Positions 44,816 to 56,665 are shown, counted from the first letter of the stretch. The stretch: DNA of 64,000 nt from Adineta ricciae (GCA_905250025.1 CAJNOJ010000297.1:58377-122376); one strand, 5' to 3'. The notes: a model not told the origin generated them from the letters alone. Numbers and translations: made by a program.

Positions 44816-45758
44816 TCTATAATTTTTGCAATATTCTCTAATGTACAGATTATTGTGGGCAAAGCGGCACGTAGGTTTAAGCTGATTTATGTTTTTGCCA
44901 GTTTGACGTAAAAAATGAATCGACCGGGCCGGACCGGATGGAAAAAATTGTCAAATTCCATCTCAGCCATGACGTGTATACAAAATAAAAATAGAAGAAA
45001 AACAATACATTCTTATACGTCAGTCAATTACGAGAAAAACGTTTGCTCAATAATTACGCAAATTCAATGTGCTCTGAATCATTTATGAGTCAGAGACGAT
45101 CATCCACATCGAATATTCATGTGATTTGTGTCAGAGAAAGTGTTAGGACACAATAGAATAATGGGTATAACAAAAAAAAGAATAAAAACGTGAAAAGTAT
45201 GTGTATAGAAATGGCCATGAGATGAATCAATAGTCTTTGCGTATGAAAGTGTAATAAGTTATTTTCGTCTCTCTTACTAAATATAATGAGTCGAAGGAAA
45301 ACGAAGAATAAACACGTGTTTGATCTCGACAATATGTAAAAAGATATTCTTCAATAGTTATCGAAGTATAAAACTACATAATTTACTTTGTTCCGATGTT
45401 TCATTGGTGAATATTCACCTTGAAAAAGAAACAGAAGAGTTAATGAAGTAAAACATATACGTATGATGTATTATAAATACATTTTGCGATAGAATAATAA
45501 ACATCGTAAACCATTGATTTTTTTCTTGAAAAATATTGATGATCATTGTATAATACAAGACCAATAATAATTATTAAAGATTCTTTCAATACAACTGCTG
45601 AGTTTGTTATTCTATTCTCGAAGTAAGATCAGATGAGATTTGATCGTGTACATTTAATCTCATTGATCAAGATTATTCAAAATGTAAATCTTAATTAATT
45701 CAGCTCAATTAAAATGAAATTTTATTCTATAAACTTATCCATTCAATTTTTTGTTCAG
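44816..45758. other. Intergenic and 5' region of the inositol kinase gene
   Basis: TTTTTTGTTCAG directly before the kinase ATG looks like a 3' splice site, so a 5' UTR intron probably lies in this stretch. Confidence 0.45.
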
Positions 45759-46634
45759 ATGGAATCTTCCTCGACTAGTGCACAACCTAAATTACCACCA
45801 GATACCAAACCATTACAACATCAAGTTGCAGGACATATCTACGGAAAATCGAAAACAAAATTCGGTTTATTACAACGATGTTCTACTGGTGAGATTCTCA
45901 AGCCACTTATTGATGAACGAGGTTCACGCGAAGAACAATTTTATAAAGATGTATTTTCCGAACAAGCATCGAAGAATTTACGTATACTTCGACCATTCAT
46001 CAGCACTTATTTAGGAACATATGAACATGATGAAATAAAATATATCGTCTTAGAAAATGTAATTCATCCATTTATCCATCCGTGTGTTGCCGATATTAAA
46101 ATCGGTCGTATCACTTATGATTCTACGGCGAGCGCGGAGAAAGTGAAACTATCTCGTGAAAAATGTCCTACGTTGGCTGAAATCGGTTTTCAACTTCTTG
46201 GTTGGGAAATGTATCGTTCATCAAACGATTCTTATGAATGTCATGACAGAGTATGTGGACGATCATTAACTAAAGAAGAAATTCTTCATGCCATTGCTCA
46301 TTTTTATGGCGCTCCTTCGATGAATTATCGTGAGAACATCAAATTGATACTCGAACATCTGACCGATATGGAACAAGTTATGGTCAAACAAAATGATCTG
46401 ACTTTCATAGCAACATCTTTATTAATTGTTTATGAAGGTCAGCCAAACGAAAAATCTCCCAACAAAGTTGATGTTCGTCTAGTGGATTTTGCTCATGTTT
46501 CCAAAAGTAAAGAAGGTACCGAAACAGGTCAAACGGACGAAAACTTTCTTTTTGGTTTACGCAATTATATTAAACATTTACAAAGATTACTTGATGATGA
46601 ATATGTATACGTACTCATTGATAAACTAAAATAA
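45759..46634 (+). CDS. Inositol polyphosphate (multi)kinase
   Basis: 291 aa from ATG 45759; an upstream in-frame ATG (45714) lies in what looks like a 5' UTR intron ending TTTGTTCAG, so the later start was chosen. The family hallmark PxxxDxKxG is present as PCVADIKIG (residues 108-116). Further motifs are HQVAGHIYGK near the N-terminus, ILKPL (ATP-site Lys), TLAEIGFQLLGWEMY, the SLL motif in FIATSLLIVYEG, the metal-binding Asp in VRLVDFAH and the DENFLFGLRNYIKHLQRLL end. Size and motifs suit IPMK, which makes InsP4/InsP5 (and PIP3) in nucleus and cytosol; IP3K or IP6K are less likely. No other gene of the pathway is nearby. Complete and intact. Confidence 0.92.
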   Translation: MESSSTSAQPKLPPDTKPLQHQVAGHIYGKSKTKFGLLQRCSTGEILKPLIDERGSREEQFYKDVFSEQASKNLRILRPFISTYLGTYEHDEIKYIVLENVIHPFIHPCVADIKIGRITYDSTASAEKVKLSREKCPTLAEIGFQLLGWEMYRSSNDSYECHDRVCGRSLTKEEILHAIAHFYGAPSMNYRENIKLILEHLTDMEQVMVKQNDLTFIATSLLIVYEGQPNEKSPNKVDVRLVDFAHVSKSKEGTETGQTDENFLFGLRNYIKHLQRLLDDEYVYVLIDKLK

Positions 46635-47511
46635 TTTCCTTTAATTCGATATATACTTCAAATGGTCAATGGTGAATTCTTTTACACTTATTGTTTGTTT
46701 GATGAGCACATCTGATATAATGAGAATAATTGATGAAACTGTAGAAAAAGAAAATGTTTTGTAAGCGAAGTTTTCAGAACAAATCTTCTCACGAGAATAG
46801 AACGCATTTTCATTGAAAATTTATCGCTAAAGATTGTACATTAACCGAAAAGTCGACTCGTGCAGATCCTATGAGAAAGCAGAAATCGAATAAGAATCGA
46901 TACACGAATCCGAAAACTTTTAACAATTGGAAATCACCATTTTGAGTGGGTCTAAGAGCCAAACAGAATCGTCTTTGGTGTGGTCAAGAGTCAATAGAGA
47001 GCAAACACTCTCACTCTCAAGATACTATAGAAAGATTTTATATTTATTTAATTATTCAAGCGAGAACTCTACTCAGATAGGCAAGTCTTATTTTAACGGG
47101 CTCTTACGAATGAAAACCCTTTTTTTTTACTGATTTTATCTGCCTCGGTAGGCGACTCTTCCTCGACGAGTATTATTTGTTTTTCTTCAAGCGCTTCTTT
47201 TATGAAAATTTTCGTTTTTAGAATAGTTGATAGATTATGAGATTTGCAATGTGGAAGTACATTTGTTTGTTTCTTCTACTTAAGTTTAAGCAGCGAATTT
47301 GGCACAGATGTAATTAAAATAAATTCTTCTCTTTTTGAACTCTAGAAAATAGTTCAGTTCAATGATTCTTCCATGAAAAGATGCAAACAATGGTTAAGCA
47401 GGATGAGGGAGCAGATGATTGCTTGTCAACGTTGGATGCTCGCACACAATTGAAATGCATAGTGAGTGAATTGTCATAAAAGTATAGAGAAGGAAACAGA
47501 AGGATAACATT
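46635..47511. other. Intergenic
   Basis: No gene supported between the converging kinase and GPCR genes. Confidence 0.4.
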
Positions 47512-48510
47512 TTAATATCCAAGATTATTTATAGCGGCAGGCGTGATCCTTGTATTGCGTTTCCTATGCTTATGCCACCATTTGTTAATTTCCTTTCGCA
47601 CTTCTGGCAAGCAGCCGATACATACAAATGGCTGAAGAAGTGAATGTAGATAGAATATATAATAAAAGTAGACTGTTTCTATATACGCAGCAAAATCAGG
47701 TAAATGAGTTGTTACTTGTATAAACACAACCAGAGCATATGGTAGTACACATGCCAAGTGTAAAGCTGAAATCAGCAATATTTGTAAAACCATTTTAAGA
47801 TGTTTGCTTCTTTGAGTTTTCTGCTGTTCACTAAGTGGTTTTCTACGAAGTACTCGAAGAACCAGAACTATACTGAGTATTATGTTGAGAAAAAGAGGAA
47901 GCCAATTATTAAAAATATTGTCGTAGAGTGCAATGCTTCCTCTATATGAATAACATGGTATGCCACAAGTAATAACAGTAAAATCGAACTGATCACAAGG
48001 TAAAAAGAAAATCACACTGGCATAGAAAATAATTATATATGTACTGATTACTAAATATGGTAGATAATGAAAATATAATCGTCGTTTAGCCGTATTAAAC
48101 TTATTTCTATGAAAAATAAACATATATCTTTCTGCGGAAGCCCAACAGAGCAAGATATTGCCATGCCCATAGAATACCATATCGTACCATTGCCATACGA
48201 AGCAACTAATTTTTGTTTGCGGTATACCGATTCCTCTATATAAAAAATCTGCTATCCGTATGACATCAAAAGTATTTGTCAATAAACTGACAAGTAGTAG
48301 CGCTAAAAGTGAATGGTAATGGAGAGATTGACGAAGTGTTCGATTAAGAATAAGAAAATAAAGTAGAATAGACGCACAAATGAGCGAAGGTGGTTCGAGA
48401 GCGACAAAAATACCGAATTTAAGATTTCGTGTAAAGTCAGTTTCATAAGACACAGATGATTGTGTTGAATTCTCTATTATAGATTCCATCTGAGAAAATT
48501 CTGTGAACAC
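47512..48510 (-). CDS. Rhodopsin-type GPCR
   Basis: Single-exon, 332 aa, complete. Extracellular N-terminus with an NST glycosylation site, seven hydrophobic helices (TM1 PPSLICASILLYFLILNRTL; TM2 LLALLLVSLLTNTFDVIRIA; TM3 NILLCWASAERYMFIFHRNK with ERY at the DRY position; TM6 MVLQILLISALHLACVLPYA), Cys in EC1 and EC2 for the usual disulfide, and a basic C-tail (WWHKHRKRNTRITP). An in-frame Met at residue 8 is an alternative start. The ligand is not predictable; it is a divergent orphan receptor of the bdelloid-expanded group. It differs in sequence from the three other GPCRs here. Confidence 0.88.
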   Translation of the reverse strand: MFTEFSQMESIIENSTQSSVSYETDFTRNLKFGIFVALEPPSLICASILLYFLILNRTLRQSLHYHSLLALLLVSLLTNTFDVIRIADFLYRGIGIPQTKISCFVWQWYDMVFYGHGNILLCWASAERYMFIFHRNKFNTAKRRLYFHYLPYLVISTYIIIFYASVIFFLPCDQFDFTVITCGIPCYSYRGSIALYDNIFNNWLPLFLNIILSIVLVLRVLRRKPLSEQQKTQRSKHLKMVLQILLISALHLACVLPYALVVFIQVTTHLPDFAAYIETVYFYYIFYLHSLLQPFVCIGCLPEVRKEINKWWHKHRKRNTRITPAAINNLGY

Positions 48511-49527
48511 GATATGACAGCACTTGTTTCTGCAATAAAGCGTAAAGATATGCTCTATTCATTACCGTATAATCGATGGAAATTATCTTCACCCTTCATA
48601 AAATAAATATAAAGACGCACTTTACTCTTATCTTTAGAAATAGAAGTGTAAATCGAGTAGTTCATCATCAGCGACTGCAGCTGTAAAAACAGACCATTTT
48701 CCTCACGCTGATGGTGGCTCAAAATTCAACTGGTCTTTGAGGAATAAGTATGAGAAATATACATAAATTGCACATAGATAAATATCAAGCAACAATTTGA
48801 TCAATTTTGAATTTTTAATCACATCGATTAAAAGTTTTTTTTTCCTTGTTTTATTTTGAGCGGAAAAAGATCTACACGGTTGCTAGAAATGTTTTTTCAA
48901 AGGGGGTACAACCCTAACGGCTAGCGCCCCGTCAAAAACGGGATTTGGGGGCGTATTTTGATTTTATATAAGATAAGGACTATCTATAAAACTCTGGAAA
49001 TCGTGATCTCCCTCTCTCTGAACGACGTGATTTTAATTTGAATGTAAGCAAACACCGTGTCTTTCATTCGTACCTTTTAATAATGATCATCATAAATTTA
49101 TGATTTAGCTGAAGCTGATTGAATACATTTATTCCCTCGACTGAAAGGAGGGTGATGTCGAAAAAAAGTCGTCAAAAACTGAAACTCGTTTGTTTGTCAA
49201 AGGTCAAATCACTATTTTTTCTGAAAATGTTCAAAACTTCATAAAATGACGTTTGCAAGGGGTTTGAAGACTTATGGTTGCTCTGCTGAGTATTGGAGGT
49301 TTTGAAGCTTTTTAGGAAAATACCAAACGTTGCTATTTTATTGTGGGCCTGAAGGTATCAGGAACACTTTTGGCAGGCGTGGGTACTCAATCAAATACAA
49401 ACAGACTACGTTTCTACACACGCAAAAAAAAGCAAAACGCCAAAAGCACCTTCTTTGTAAGCGATGACGACGAGGATTGTGTATTAAACCATTGACATAA
49501 TGACGATTGAGCATTTGTGCAACAGTT
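48511..49527. other. Intergenic with a dispersed-repeat copy
   Basis: 49125-49300 is related to 60135-60290 (shared TGAAAGGAGGGT, GTCAAAGGTC/GCCAAAGGTC and AACTTCATAAAA). Otherwise no gene seen. Confidence 0.45.
49125..49300 (+). repeat. Dispersed repeat, copy A (partner at 60135)
   Basis: CCCTCGACTGAAAGGAGGGTGATGTCGAAAA ... CAAAACTTCATAAAATGACG matches 60135-60290 with substitutions and small gaps, same orientation. Confidence 0.55.
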
Positions 49528-50920
49528 ACACTGAAAAAAAAGGTAGTCCACCAAGCCATTCCGGTTTAGTGATGGCCCACCAAACTATTTTAAGTTTGGC
49601 ACCACCAAAATGGTTCTATAGCGTAAATAAAGAACTTTTTTAGGTTTTGAGGACCAAAAAGGTTTCGTGCTGTTATTGCCAAACCATTGAAAGGTTCAGC
49701 AGCGTGTATACTGAACCTTTTTGGTTTCGTATGTCTGGTAATAAACCTGCCATAGTTCCGTAGAGCACATAAAGGTTTCGAAACAGACTTACGAAACTAT
49801 GTAGGGTTTCGTATTAGACATACCGAGCCTTTACGTACATCACTAGGCTGACTGAGGTTTCGCATTTCGGATGCCGAACCTTCCTGAGTTCCATACCGCA
49901 CCTTCCGAACCATTTCTCAATTTACGAAGTCATCAGAGGTTCCGCACCAGACCTCCAGAACCATTAATTTCTAAACGAAGGCCTGAGGGGTTTCGCCCGA
50001 TACCTCGCGAAGCATCGGGTTTGAGTAGTCAGTCTTTTGTTCTAGGCTGATATACGGTCCTGTTATGGCGTGTACTGTCCAGATAATCATTCAAATGACT
50101 TGGCTACATGGAGGCCAATTAGATAGATAAGTATATACTTATTTCTTCCCATATGTTATTCTTCGCTGTTTAGGTTATATGTTGGGCGGAATGCGCGAAT
50201 GAAATGTAACTACTCGTTGTCAGTGAATACCTGTGTTTGGGCTTTAGAATTATTTCAGGTCGCCAGTGGTCTGTTAGTGATGGAGAAGCGCGATCAAGCG
50301 GACGAGAGAAAGGTAGGAATTTTCATTTTATATAGCCGTTTGAGTGAGTCTATGTTCAGCTGTGAGTTAGTATAGGCAATTCTCTGAGCGGCGTCGGTAA
50401 AGCGTTCTTGTGAGTCAGTAATCCTTTTCCATGAGAGTCTTTATCTTTCTGATCCTTCCCAGTACGTTAAGACGCCAGCACAGTAGAGTATTTCACCAGT
50501 TCTTCCTGTGAAAGTCATATTTACACCATCAGACATCTGATCCTCGACGACCTAGGNAAACGTTTTTTCTGAGGGTTCCCATCAGACAGATAGAGACTCT
50601 CATGGAAAAGGATTACGCACTGACCAAGGGCGTCAGTGGTGGCAAATTCTCCAGAGGTATTGCATATGGAAACCCTCAGAAAAAACGTTTTGAAAATATT
50701 TTTGGGAAAGGTTACGTGCGAAACCTTTTCTACGGAACCTTTAGTTTTTTTCCAGGAATGGTTTCGTACGAAACCTGATGTGCGAAACCTTTTTTTATCA
50801 TCGATCATGTAAAGGATCAATACGAAACCTTTATGCGACCAAACCATGTGAGGTTTAGCGATTGTGCCCGCCGACCGATTGCTTTTTTGGTTTGGTAAAA
50901 CACCTTTTTTTTATCAGTGT
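49528..50920. mobile_element. Non-autonomous foldback element with AAACC(T)TTT/GGTTTCG repeats
   Basis: Ends ACACTGAAAAAAAAGGT on the left and, reverse-complemented, ACACTGATAAAAAAAAGGTGT on the right. Both arms carry many GGTTTCGNA / GAACCTTT units (left arm about 49600-49990, right arm about 50680-50860). The inner part has an inverted repeat (AATCCTTTTCCATGAGAGTC near 50422 against 50588-50606) whose arms face each other around the N at 50557, so the centre may be mis-joined. No transposase and no target duplication visible. About 1.4 kb as assembled. Confidence 0.55.
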
Positions 50921-51238
50921 AGAAGTAAATATGGAAATAATGCATTCACTTTTTCATTACACAAAAACTAACATTATAACAAGTTTTTCAAGTAAATGAC
51001 TCACTAACAGAGTGAAAGGTAATGACCATCTACTAGCGCAATCTTCTTTTGCTGATATTTGATTGTCAGACTGTTTTGCGTTCTGTTGAGTACTCATATA
51101 TATGCATTATCGCAAAGGAAACCAATGAAATTTTGTGGGTTTTTATTGTTCTCACGAGATAAGTTGGAAGAAAATAGTTTTCTTTTCGTCAACATCACGG
51201 TTTCTTTAAATTCTATTACAATCATAAAGAAATAAATT
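50921..51238. other. 5' region of the F-box gene
   Basis: AT-rich; no other feature seen. Confidence 0.4.
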
Positions 51239-53086
51239 ATGAGTTTAGAATTGTTATCCAATGAATTATTATTATATGTGTTCGCATTCCTTGATGATGT
51301 TCATCTCTTCCGCGCTTTTTATGGTCTCAATTATCGATTTAATTCCTTGTTTTTCTCATCAAGTCGCCAATATCATCTCGATTTTCGGTCGATATCAAAG
51401 AACACTGCTTCAAATATTTTTACACAATATTTATCCGTAATTCCTGATCGAATTATTTCTATTCATTTCTCAAACGATGATGAAACACCGGATGCAATCG
51501 AATACTTTCTTCATCGAACTATACCTCTTAGTGTTTTCTCTAATTTGCGATCACTTTCATTTCATCACATTTTATCATACAAAACAATCGAAGAAGTTCT
51601 TGAAGAACTTCGTCTTGTTCCAAATCTAACCTGTCTTCGTTTCAAAAAATGTTATATGACGATAAGCGAAAAACAGCAGCAGGAGATACTTGATAGTATT
51701 TGGCAACTCCCAAAAATAATTCGTTGTCATATTGGCATCAGTTTTTCCACAAAAACTTCTTTCAAAGAGCCAACAGTTACATCTTCATCTTTGAAACATC
51801 TGACCATACGATCTGTCAACGTTCATTGTGCTGCATTGGCAGAGTTAATAAAAAAAACGCCCGATCTTGAATATTTATCCATAGAAATTAATGAACATTT
51901 TATTGGACATAATCTTCAATACCAGTTTGAATCACTCATTTCATTGAAGCTCTATGCTCGTGACGCATCGTTTGGAATGGGGACGCTTTTGAAATGTACG
52001 CCTAATTTACGACATTTGGTTATTGAATCTAAGGATACGTACATAGGGAATATAAATAATTGGCTATGGAACAGATTGAACGTTGATCCTGGGCAGTATA
52101 CGAGACTTACATTTCCCTTTTCTATAAACGGATGTCAATGGGAAAAGATCATTATTAGTCATTTACCAAAACTCAAAACTTTTCAACTCAAAATAAAACA
52201 TCAATGTTGGACACATAGTATAAAAGATAATGAAGTTGATACGTTACTTCAATCCTTTAATACTCCCTTCTGGATCACAGAACGTCAGTGGTTTGTACGA
52301 TGTGAATGGGTTATGGATCAATTTTCACCTTATTTCTGTCTCTATACTTTACCCTATAGTTTTGAGCGATACGACATTTTACATCCTGAAATTAGATCTA
52401 AATCAACATGTCCTAATGAAACTGATTACTGGTCTTATAATAATGTACGTCAATTACAATATTACTGCGGTTCATTAAATCCATGTTCAATGATAGATCG
52501 AATTCAATTTCGAAATATATGTTATCTTTCTCTGGAACTTCCAACACACAACATGCTAAACTCTGCTTTACTTACACTGGATCATTTGCAAACACTAAAT
52601 GTTTTTACTCGTGATAATAATGTTGAAATACGAAAACAATTACAAATATTATTCGATTGTGCACCATGTCTTAATGCATTGAAAATTACTTGTGGAAATT
52701 TGGATGCTCTGGAAAGTCTATTGCTTAGTACGTTTAGTCTTTCTATACGTCGACTTGATGTACAAGAATATATTGATAATGAACACGAATATTATTTCAA
52801 TAGTCAACAATGTGCAACGCTATGCAAAAGTTCATTTGGCAAACAATGTACAATGCTTCGAATTAACGTTGAAGATCCAATGGATGTAGTTGACTTAGTT
52901 TATTCAATGCCGAACTTATGTGCATTAAATGTTCAGATTGCCAACGATACATATCGAATATCTGAAACGAAACCATCAGTAGAAGAAGATGAAGTTCTTA
53001 TATTTTTACGAGAGTTTCTTGATCTAACTAGCGCGGTAACACGAAATGAACGGGATTCCAATGAAATTCAATTATGGATTCGATAA
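51239..53086 (+). CDS. F-box protein with LRR-like repeats
   Basis: Intact single-exon ORF of 615 aa. Residues about 2-45 are an F-box (LLSNELLLYVFAFLDDVHLF, RAFYGLNYRFNSLFF), which would bind Skp1 in an SCF ubiquitin ligase. The remainder is a long array of irregular LRR-like units: LRSLSFHHILSYKTIEEVLE, NLTCLRFKKCYMTI, SSLKHLTIRSVNVH, DLEYLSIEINEHF, NLRHLVIESKDTYI, HLQTLNVFTRDNNV. These would select substrates. The block FWITERQWFVRCEWVMDQFS with its Trp-rich core is typical of the large bdelloid F-box family and is shared with the relic at 13610-14520. The substrate is unknown. Starts at the first ATG after an AAATAAATT leader. Confidence 0.85.
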   Translation: MSLELLSNELLLYVFAFLDDVHLFRAFYGLNYRFNSLFFSSSRQYHLDFRSISKNTASNIFTQYLSVIPDRIISIHFSNDDETPDAIEYFLHRTIPLSVFSNLRSLSFHHILSYKTIEEVLEELRLVPNLTCLRFKKCYMTISEKQQQEILDSIWQLPKIIRCHIGISFSTKTSFKEPTVTSSSLKHLTIRSVNVHCAALAELIKKTPDLEYLSIEINEHFIGHNLQYQFESLISLKLYARDASFGMGTLLKCTPNLRHLVIESKDTYIGNINNWLWNRLNVDPGQYTRLTFPFSINGCQWEKIIISHLPKLKTFQLKIKHQCWTHSIKDNEVDTLLQSFNTPFWITERQWFVRCEWVMDQFSPYFCLYTLPYSFERYDILHPEIRSKSTCPNETDYWSYNNVRQLQYYCGSLNPCSMIDRIQFRNICYLSLELPTHNMLNSALLTLDHLQTLNVFTRDNNVEIRKQLQILFDCAPCLNALKITCGNLDALESLLLSTFSLSIRRLDVQEYIDNEHEYYFNSQQCATLCKSSFGKQCTMLRINVEDPMDVVDLVYSMPNLCALNVQIANDTYRISETKPSVEEDEVLIFLREFLDLTSAVTRNERDSNEIQLWIR

Positions 53087-53431
53087 AAATTAATGGAATT
53101 TTTGAACAAAAATATGGAGATAATTGAACTTGAGAATGAGTATATGTCTTGTATTTTTTTTAAAATAATCTTCGACAAAAAAAGTTTATTCGAATACATG
53201 AATGAGAATGAAGTATGTACTTCAATTAATTTGACAGTAATATTTCATTGAGAAAAAGAACAAAATGAATTGTGTAATTCTGGAAAAACGAGTTCAACGA
53301 GAACTCTGACATTAGCTATCAAAGATTTTTCAGCACTTTGAAACGTATAGGCTCCTATACGACATAGATTTTCATGGAAGTGTTCATCGGAGACTTTCTA
53401 CATAATTTAAGTTACAATTAGATCATCTTAT
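53087..53431. other. Intergenic
   Basis: No gene seen; holds the 3' UTR of the F-box gene. Confidence 0.35.
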
Positions 53432-53738
53432 TCTTGAGGGTGTGGGTGGTGGCTGGATACACCAAATCCACTCATATTCCTCAGCTTCCTAAGACACACA
53501 GGCATGGGTATCGAGCTGGATACACTGACTCAGCTGCATATGGTAACGTAGTGAATTGTCTGCTTTTGGATGAATACCGGGTGTAACGGGATTATGACAT
53601 CACTCCGAAATAACGTATACCACTAAATTCCGCTTTTGACCTTCTTTCGTTTGTTATAAAATTCATTGTTGAGATCACTAGTCGTTAAGGTTGCAATCTC
53701 CTGGAAAAGCATAAAACTTTTCACCCACACCCTCAAGA
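53432..53738. mobile_element. 307-bp MITE-like element
   Basis: A perfect 17-bp inverted repeat bounds it: TCTTGAGGGTGTGGGTG on the left and its exact complement at 53722-53738. The interior is non-coding and GC-richer than the flanks. No clear target duplication. Related single ends occur at about 25049 and 17206. Confidence 0.6.
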
Positions 53739-53963
53739 TGAATCCGTCCTGCTCTTCTATGACATCTATTTGTCATATAACTCTGTTTCCTCGTCATAGG
53801 TCGAAATGATAAGCAAATGACTTTCTTTTCCCGTTCTGTTATTATCGAGCACGATGGAGTGACTAAAATCTACTTACGTAAGTATGCGAACCAATTTCAT
53901 CAGCGTTACGCAACGAGTCGACGAACATTTCATCATTCATTTTATTTACATAAATCTTCAACT

Positions 53964-56665
53964 ATGAGTTCAAGCATTGATGATGTACCAATTCTCAACA
54001 TTGAAACAACAAATAATGTAATAAATCGTGATACAGTTCTTATTCCATCAATTTCATTATTTCGTCCAACAAATGTTCTTCGTATATTCGTATTCATTGA
54101 ATTTCTTTATGTAACGATAATTTGGTTGATAGGTACAGCCATTTTCTTCTCATGATTATATAATTTTCTGTTGAATTTAGAGGGTCAGACTCATTCACTC
54201 ATTGATGATATTATTCATTTTCATCTGCCGACATCTCTATTTGATATTGTGATAATCTCAACAATAAAATTAATTGCAGTAGTTGTTCTTCTGACTGAAT
54301 TTGAACGATTCATTATCCATAATCTCTATCAGCCAATCATTCGTCGATCATTCGTTTCTTATAAAATTCTATTCTTGATCGTTTTGTTGTCAATAATTAT
54401 TTCTTCATTAGCTTTTGGTATATGCAAACTAACAATTGTTCTTCGCCACGATTCCTTAAATAAACTTTCCATGTCCGTATTGTATGTCGTTGTAGTTCTA
54501 TCTGCATCGGAATCATTTACTATGCTATGGTTATATTTTTATGTCAAACAAATGAAATTAATTGCTCGACAACCATTACATTTACAAAAGAAGGAAAATA
54601 ATCCTCGACGAATGTTTTCTTTAGTTCAATCGGAAAAACCGTGGCTTCTCGTTGCAATTGTCTTTTTGCTTATTGATAGTGTTATTGACGCTGTTGATCT
54701 TTTACTCTATGGTCGAATTATTGGTCTAGCAGTAGTAGAACAAGAATCTATGCATTCAGTAAATACCATAGTAGGGATTGCATTTTGTCTTAATCTTATC
54801 AATTCAACAATTAGTGTTCTCGAATCATGGATGTTCGAGTTAGTTGGACAGTAAGTTAAGGAGAACAGATTCTACTTATTTGTTTAAAGTTTTTGTTTCA
54901 TTCAAGAAAAATGGTTCTACGATTTCGAAAAAACGTTTTTAATGCTATTATAAAGCAGGATATTAGTTTTTTTGATGAAAATCGCACTGGTGAATTAACA
55001 AGTCGACTGTCTAGTGACATTCAAGTAGTACAAGACAGTATGACGGGACATTTAGCTTCACTTATACAAAGTTTAATTCATATTGTTGGTAGTCTAATCG
55101 TCATGTTCTATTTGAATTTTACATTGACGTTAGTGTTGGTCGTTATTGTTCCAATCGTTGTTCTAATTGTATTAAAATTTGGAAATATTGTTGAAAACTT
55201 AAGAAAAAAGTTTCAAGATCAACTTGCGATAACCAATAATATTGCTGATGAATCGTTCGTTAATATTCGTTCGTATTTGTAAGTTTCTGAAATTACTTTC
55301 AATTGTGTAAATCTCTCTAGGAACTGTTCGAATATTCGGAGCTGAAAATAAGATTCAAAGGAAGTATAAAGAAAGCTTAACAGAATCATTAACGATTGGA
55401 AAAAAATTAGCGTTAATAGATGGCATTTTCTCAGGAGTTCTACAAGTTTCAATAGCTGTTGCTCTATCGGCGATTTTATGGTAAATAATCTCATATAAAA
55501 TGAAAAGAAGATCGTATCATTTGAAATTCTAGGTATGGAGCAAAACAACTTCATGATAAGAAATTATCCGCTGGCGTTCTGGCGTCTTTTCTCTTGTATA
55601 TGCTACAATTGGCTTTCGCTTTTGCATCGATTGCTGAATTTTTTACTGGTAAGATGATATGTGTTGTTTTGTAATTCAACAATAAAAATCTATATGTTAC
55701 TTAGAATTTATGAAAGCAGTTGGTGCTAGTAAACGTTTATTTGAATTAATTGACCGTGAACCATCAATTCCAACTACAACTCATTCGAATTGTTCAATAA
55801 AACCGATAGATTATGACGGAAGTGTACGATTTGATCATGTCTGTTTCACATATCCAAGTCGACCGGAACAACAGGTTCTCACTGATATATCATTTGTAAT
55901 TGAACCTGGTAAAAAAGTTGCATTGATTGGGCCTTCGGGATGTGGAAAAAGTACTATTGCATCGCTTATCGAACGCTTTTATGATCCACAATCGGGTGAA
56001 ATTTATCTTGGTAGAGATGTACTTTCATCAATTGATCCACAATGGCTTCGAGAGAATGTTTCATTTGTGAATCAAGAGCCAATATTATTTGCTTGTTCAA
56101 TTCTAGGTAATATTACTTTCGGATTAGATAGAAATCAAGTGTCTTTCGATGATGTCGTACGTGCTGCAAAACAAGCTAATGCTCATCAATTTATTGAACG
56201 ATTAGAACATCAATATGATACATTAGTTGGTGAACGCGGTGTTGGTTTGTCAACTGGACAAAAGCAACGTATAGCAAGTGATTTCAAGCTTTCTAAATAA
56301 TACTTCGTTTTCATTGAAAAAAAAATCGATTTAGTTGCGCGATCACTGTTGATCAATCCGAAATTGTTATTACTTGATGAAGCTACAAGTGCACTCGATG
56401 CTGAAAGTGAACATTTAATATGCGAAGCGATTGAACGAGCAATGATCAATAGAAGTGTATTGATTATTGCACATCGTCTATCAACTGTAATCAATGCAGA
56501 TTTAATTATTGTTATTGATCAAGGAAAAATTGTTGAACGAGTTCGCGAAAAATGTCAAGAGAATAGTTTTTATCATTGATATTTTAGGGTACGCATCAAT
56601 TTCTGATAAACAATGAACATGGATTATATAAACAATTACTTCTTAGACAAATGCCACTACAGTAA
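53964..56665 (+). CDS. TAP/ABCB9-like ABC half transporter
   Basis: Eight exons: 53964-54132, 54181-54850, 54907-55268, 55321-55480, 55533-55648, 55705-56277, 56335-56540, 56588-56665; introns of 47-57 bp, all phases fit; 777 aa. An in-frame ATG at 53817 would add 49 residues. An N-terminal four-helix TMD0-like part precedes a six-helix ABC domain with the conserved [20 protein letters not shown] and [11 protein letters not shown] loops. NBD: Walker [10 protein letters not shown] (568), Q-loop VNQEPILF, signature [13 protein letters not shown] (674), Walker [13 protein letters not shown] (698), H-loop AHRLST (730). It should dimerise and pump peptides across a lysosomal or ER membrane. The intron between exons 3 and 4 uses a weak GTTCGT donor and the last intron GTTCGC. 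LSGGQ is LSTGQ. Confidence 0.92.

Noticed and set aside
49338-49559. 73-codon minus-strand ORF with Cys and Arg clusters
   Set aside because: Lies at a repeat edge, has no domain and no splice context; probably chance.
53432-53448. TGTGGG as sign of an internal telomere tract
   Set aside because: The unit appears once per end, not in tandem; a MITE terminal repeat explains it better.
53817-53963. Upstream ATG of the ABC transporter adding 49 residues
   Set aside because: The added residues are not conserved-looking and the ATG at 53964 gives a usual N-terminus; kept only as an alternative.
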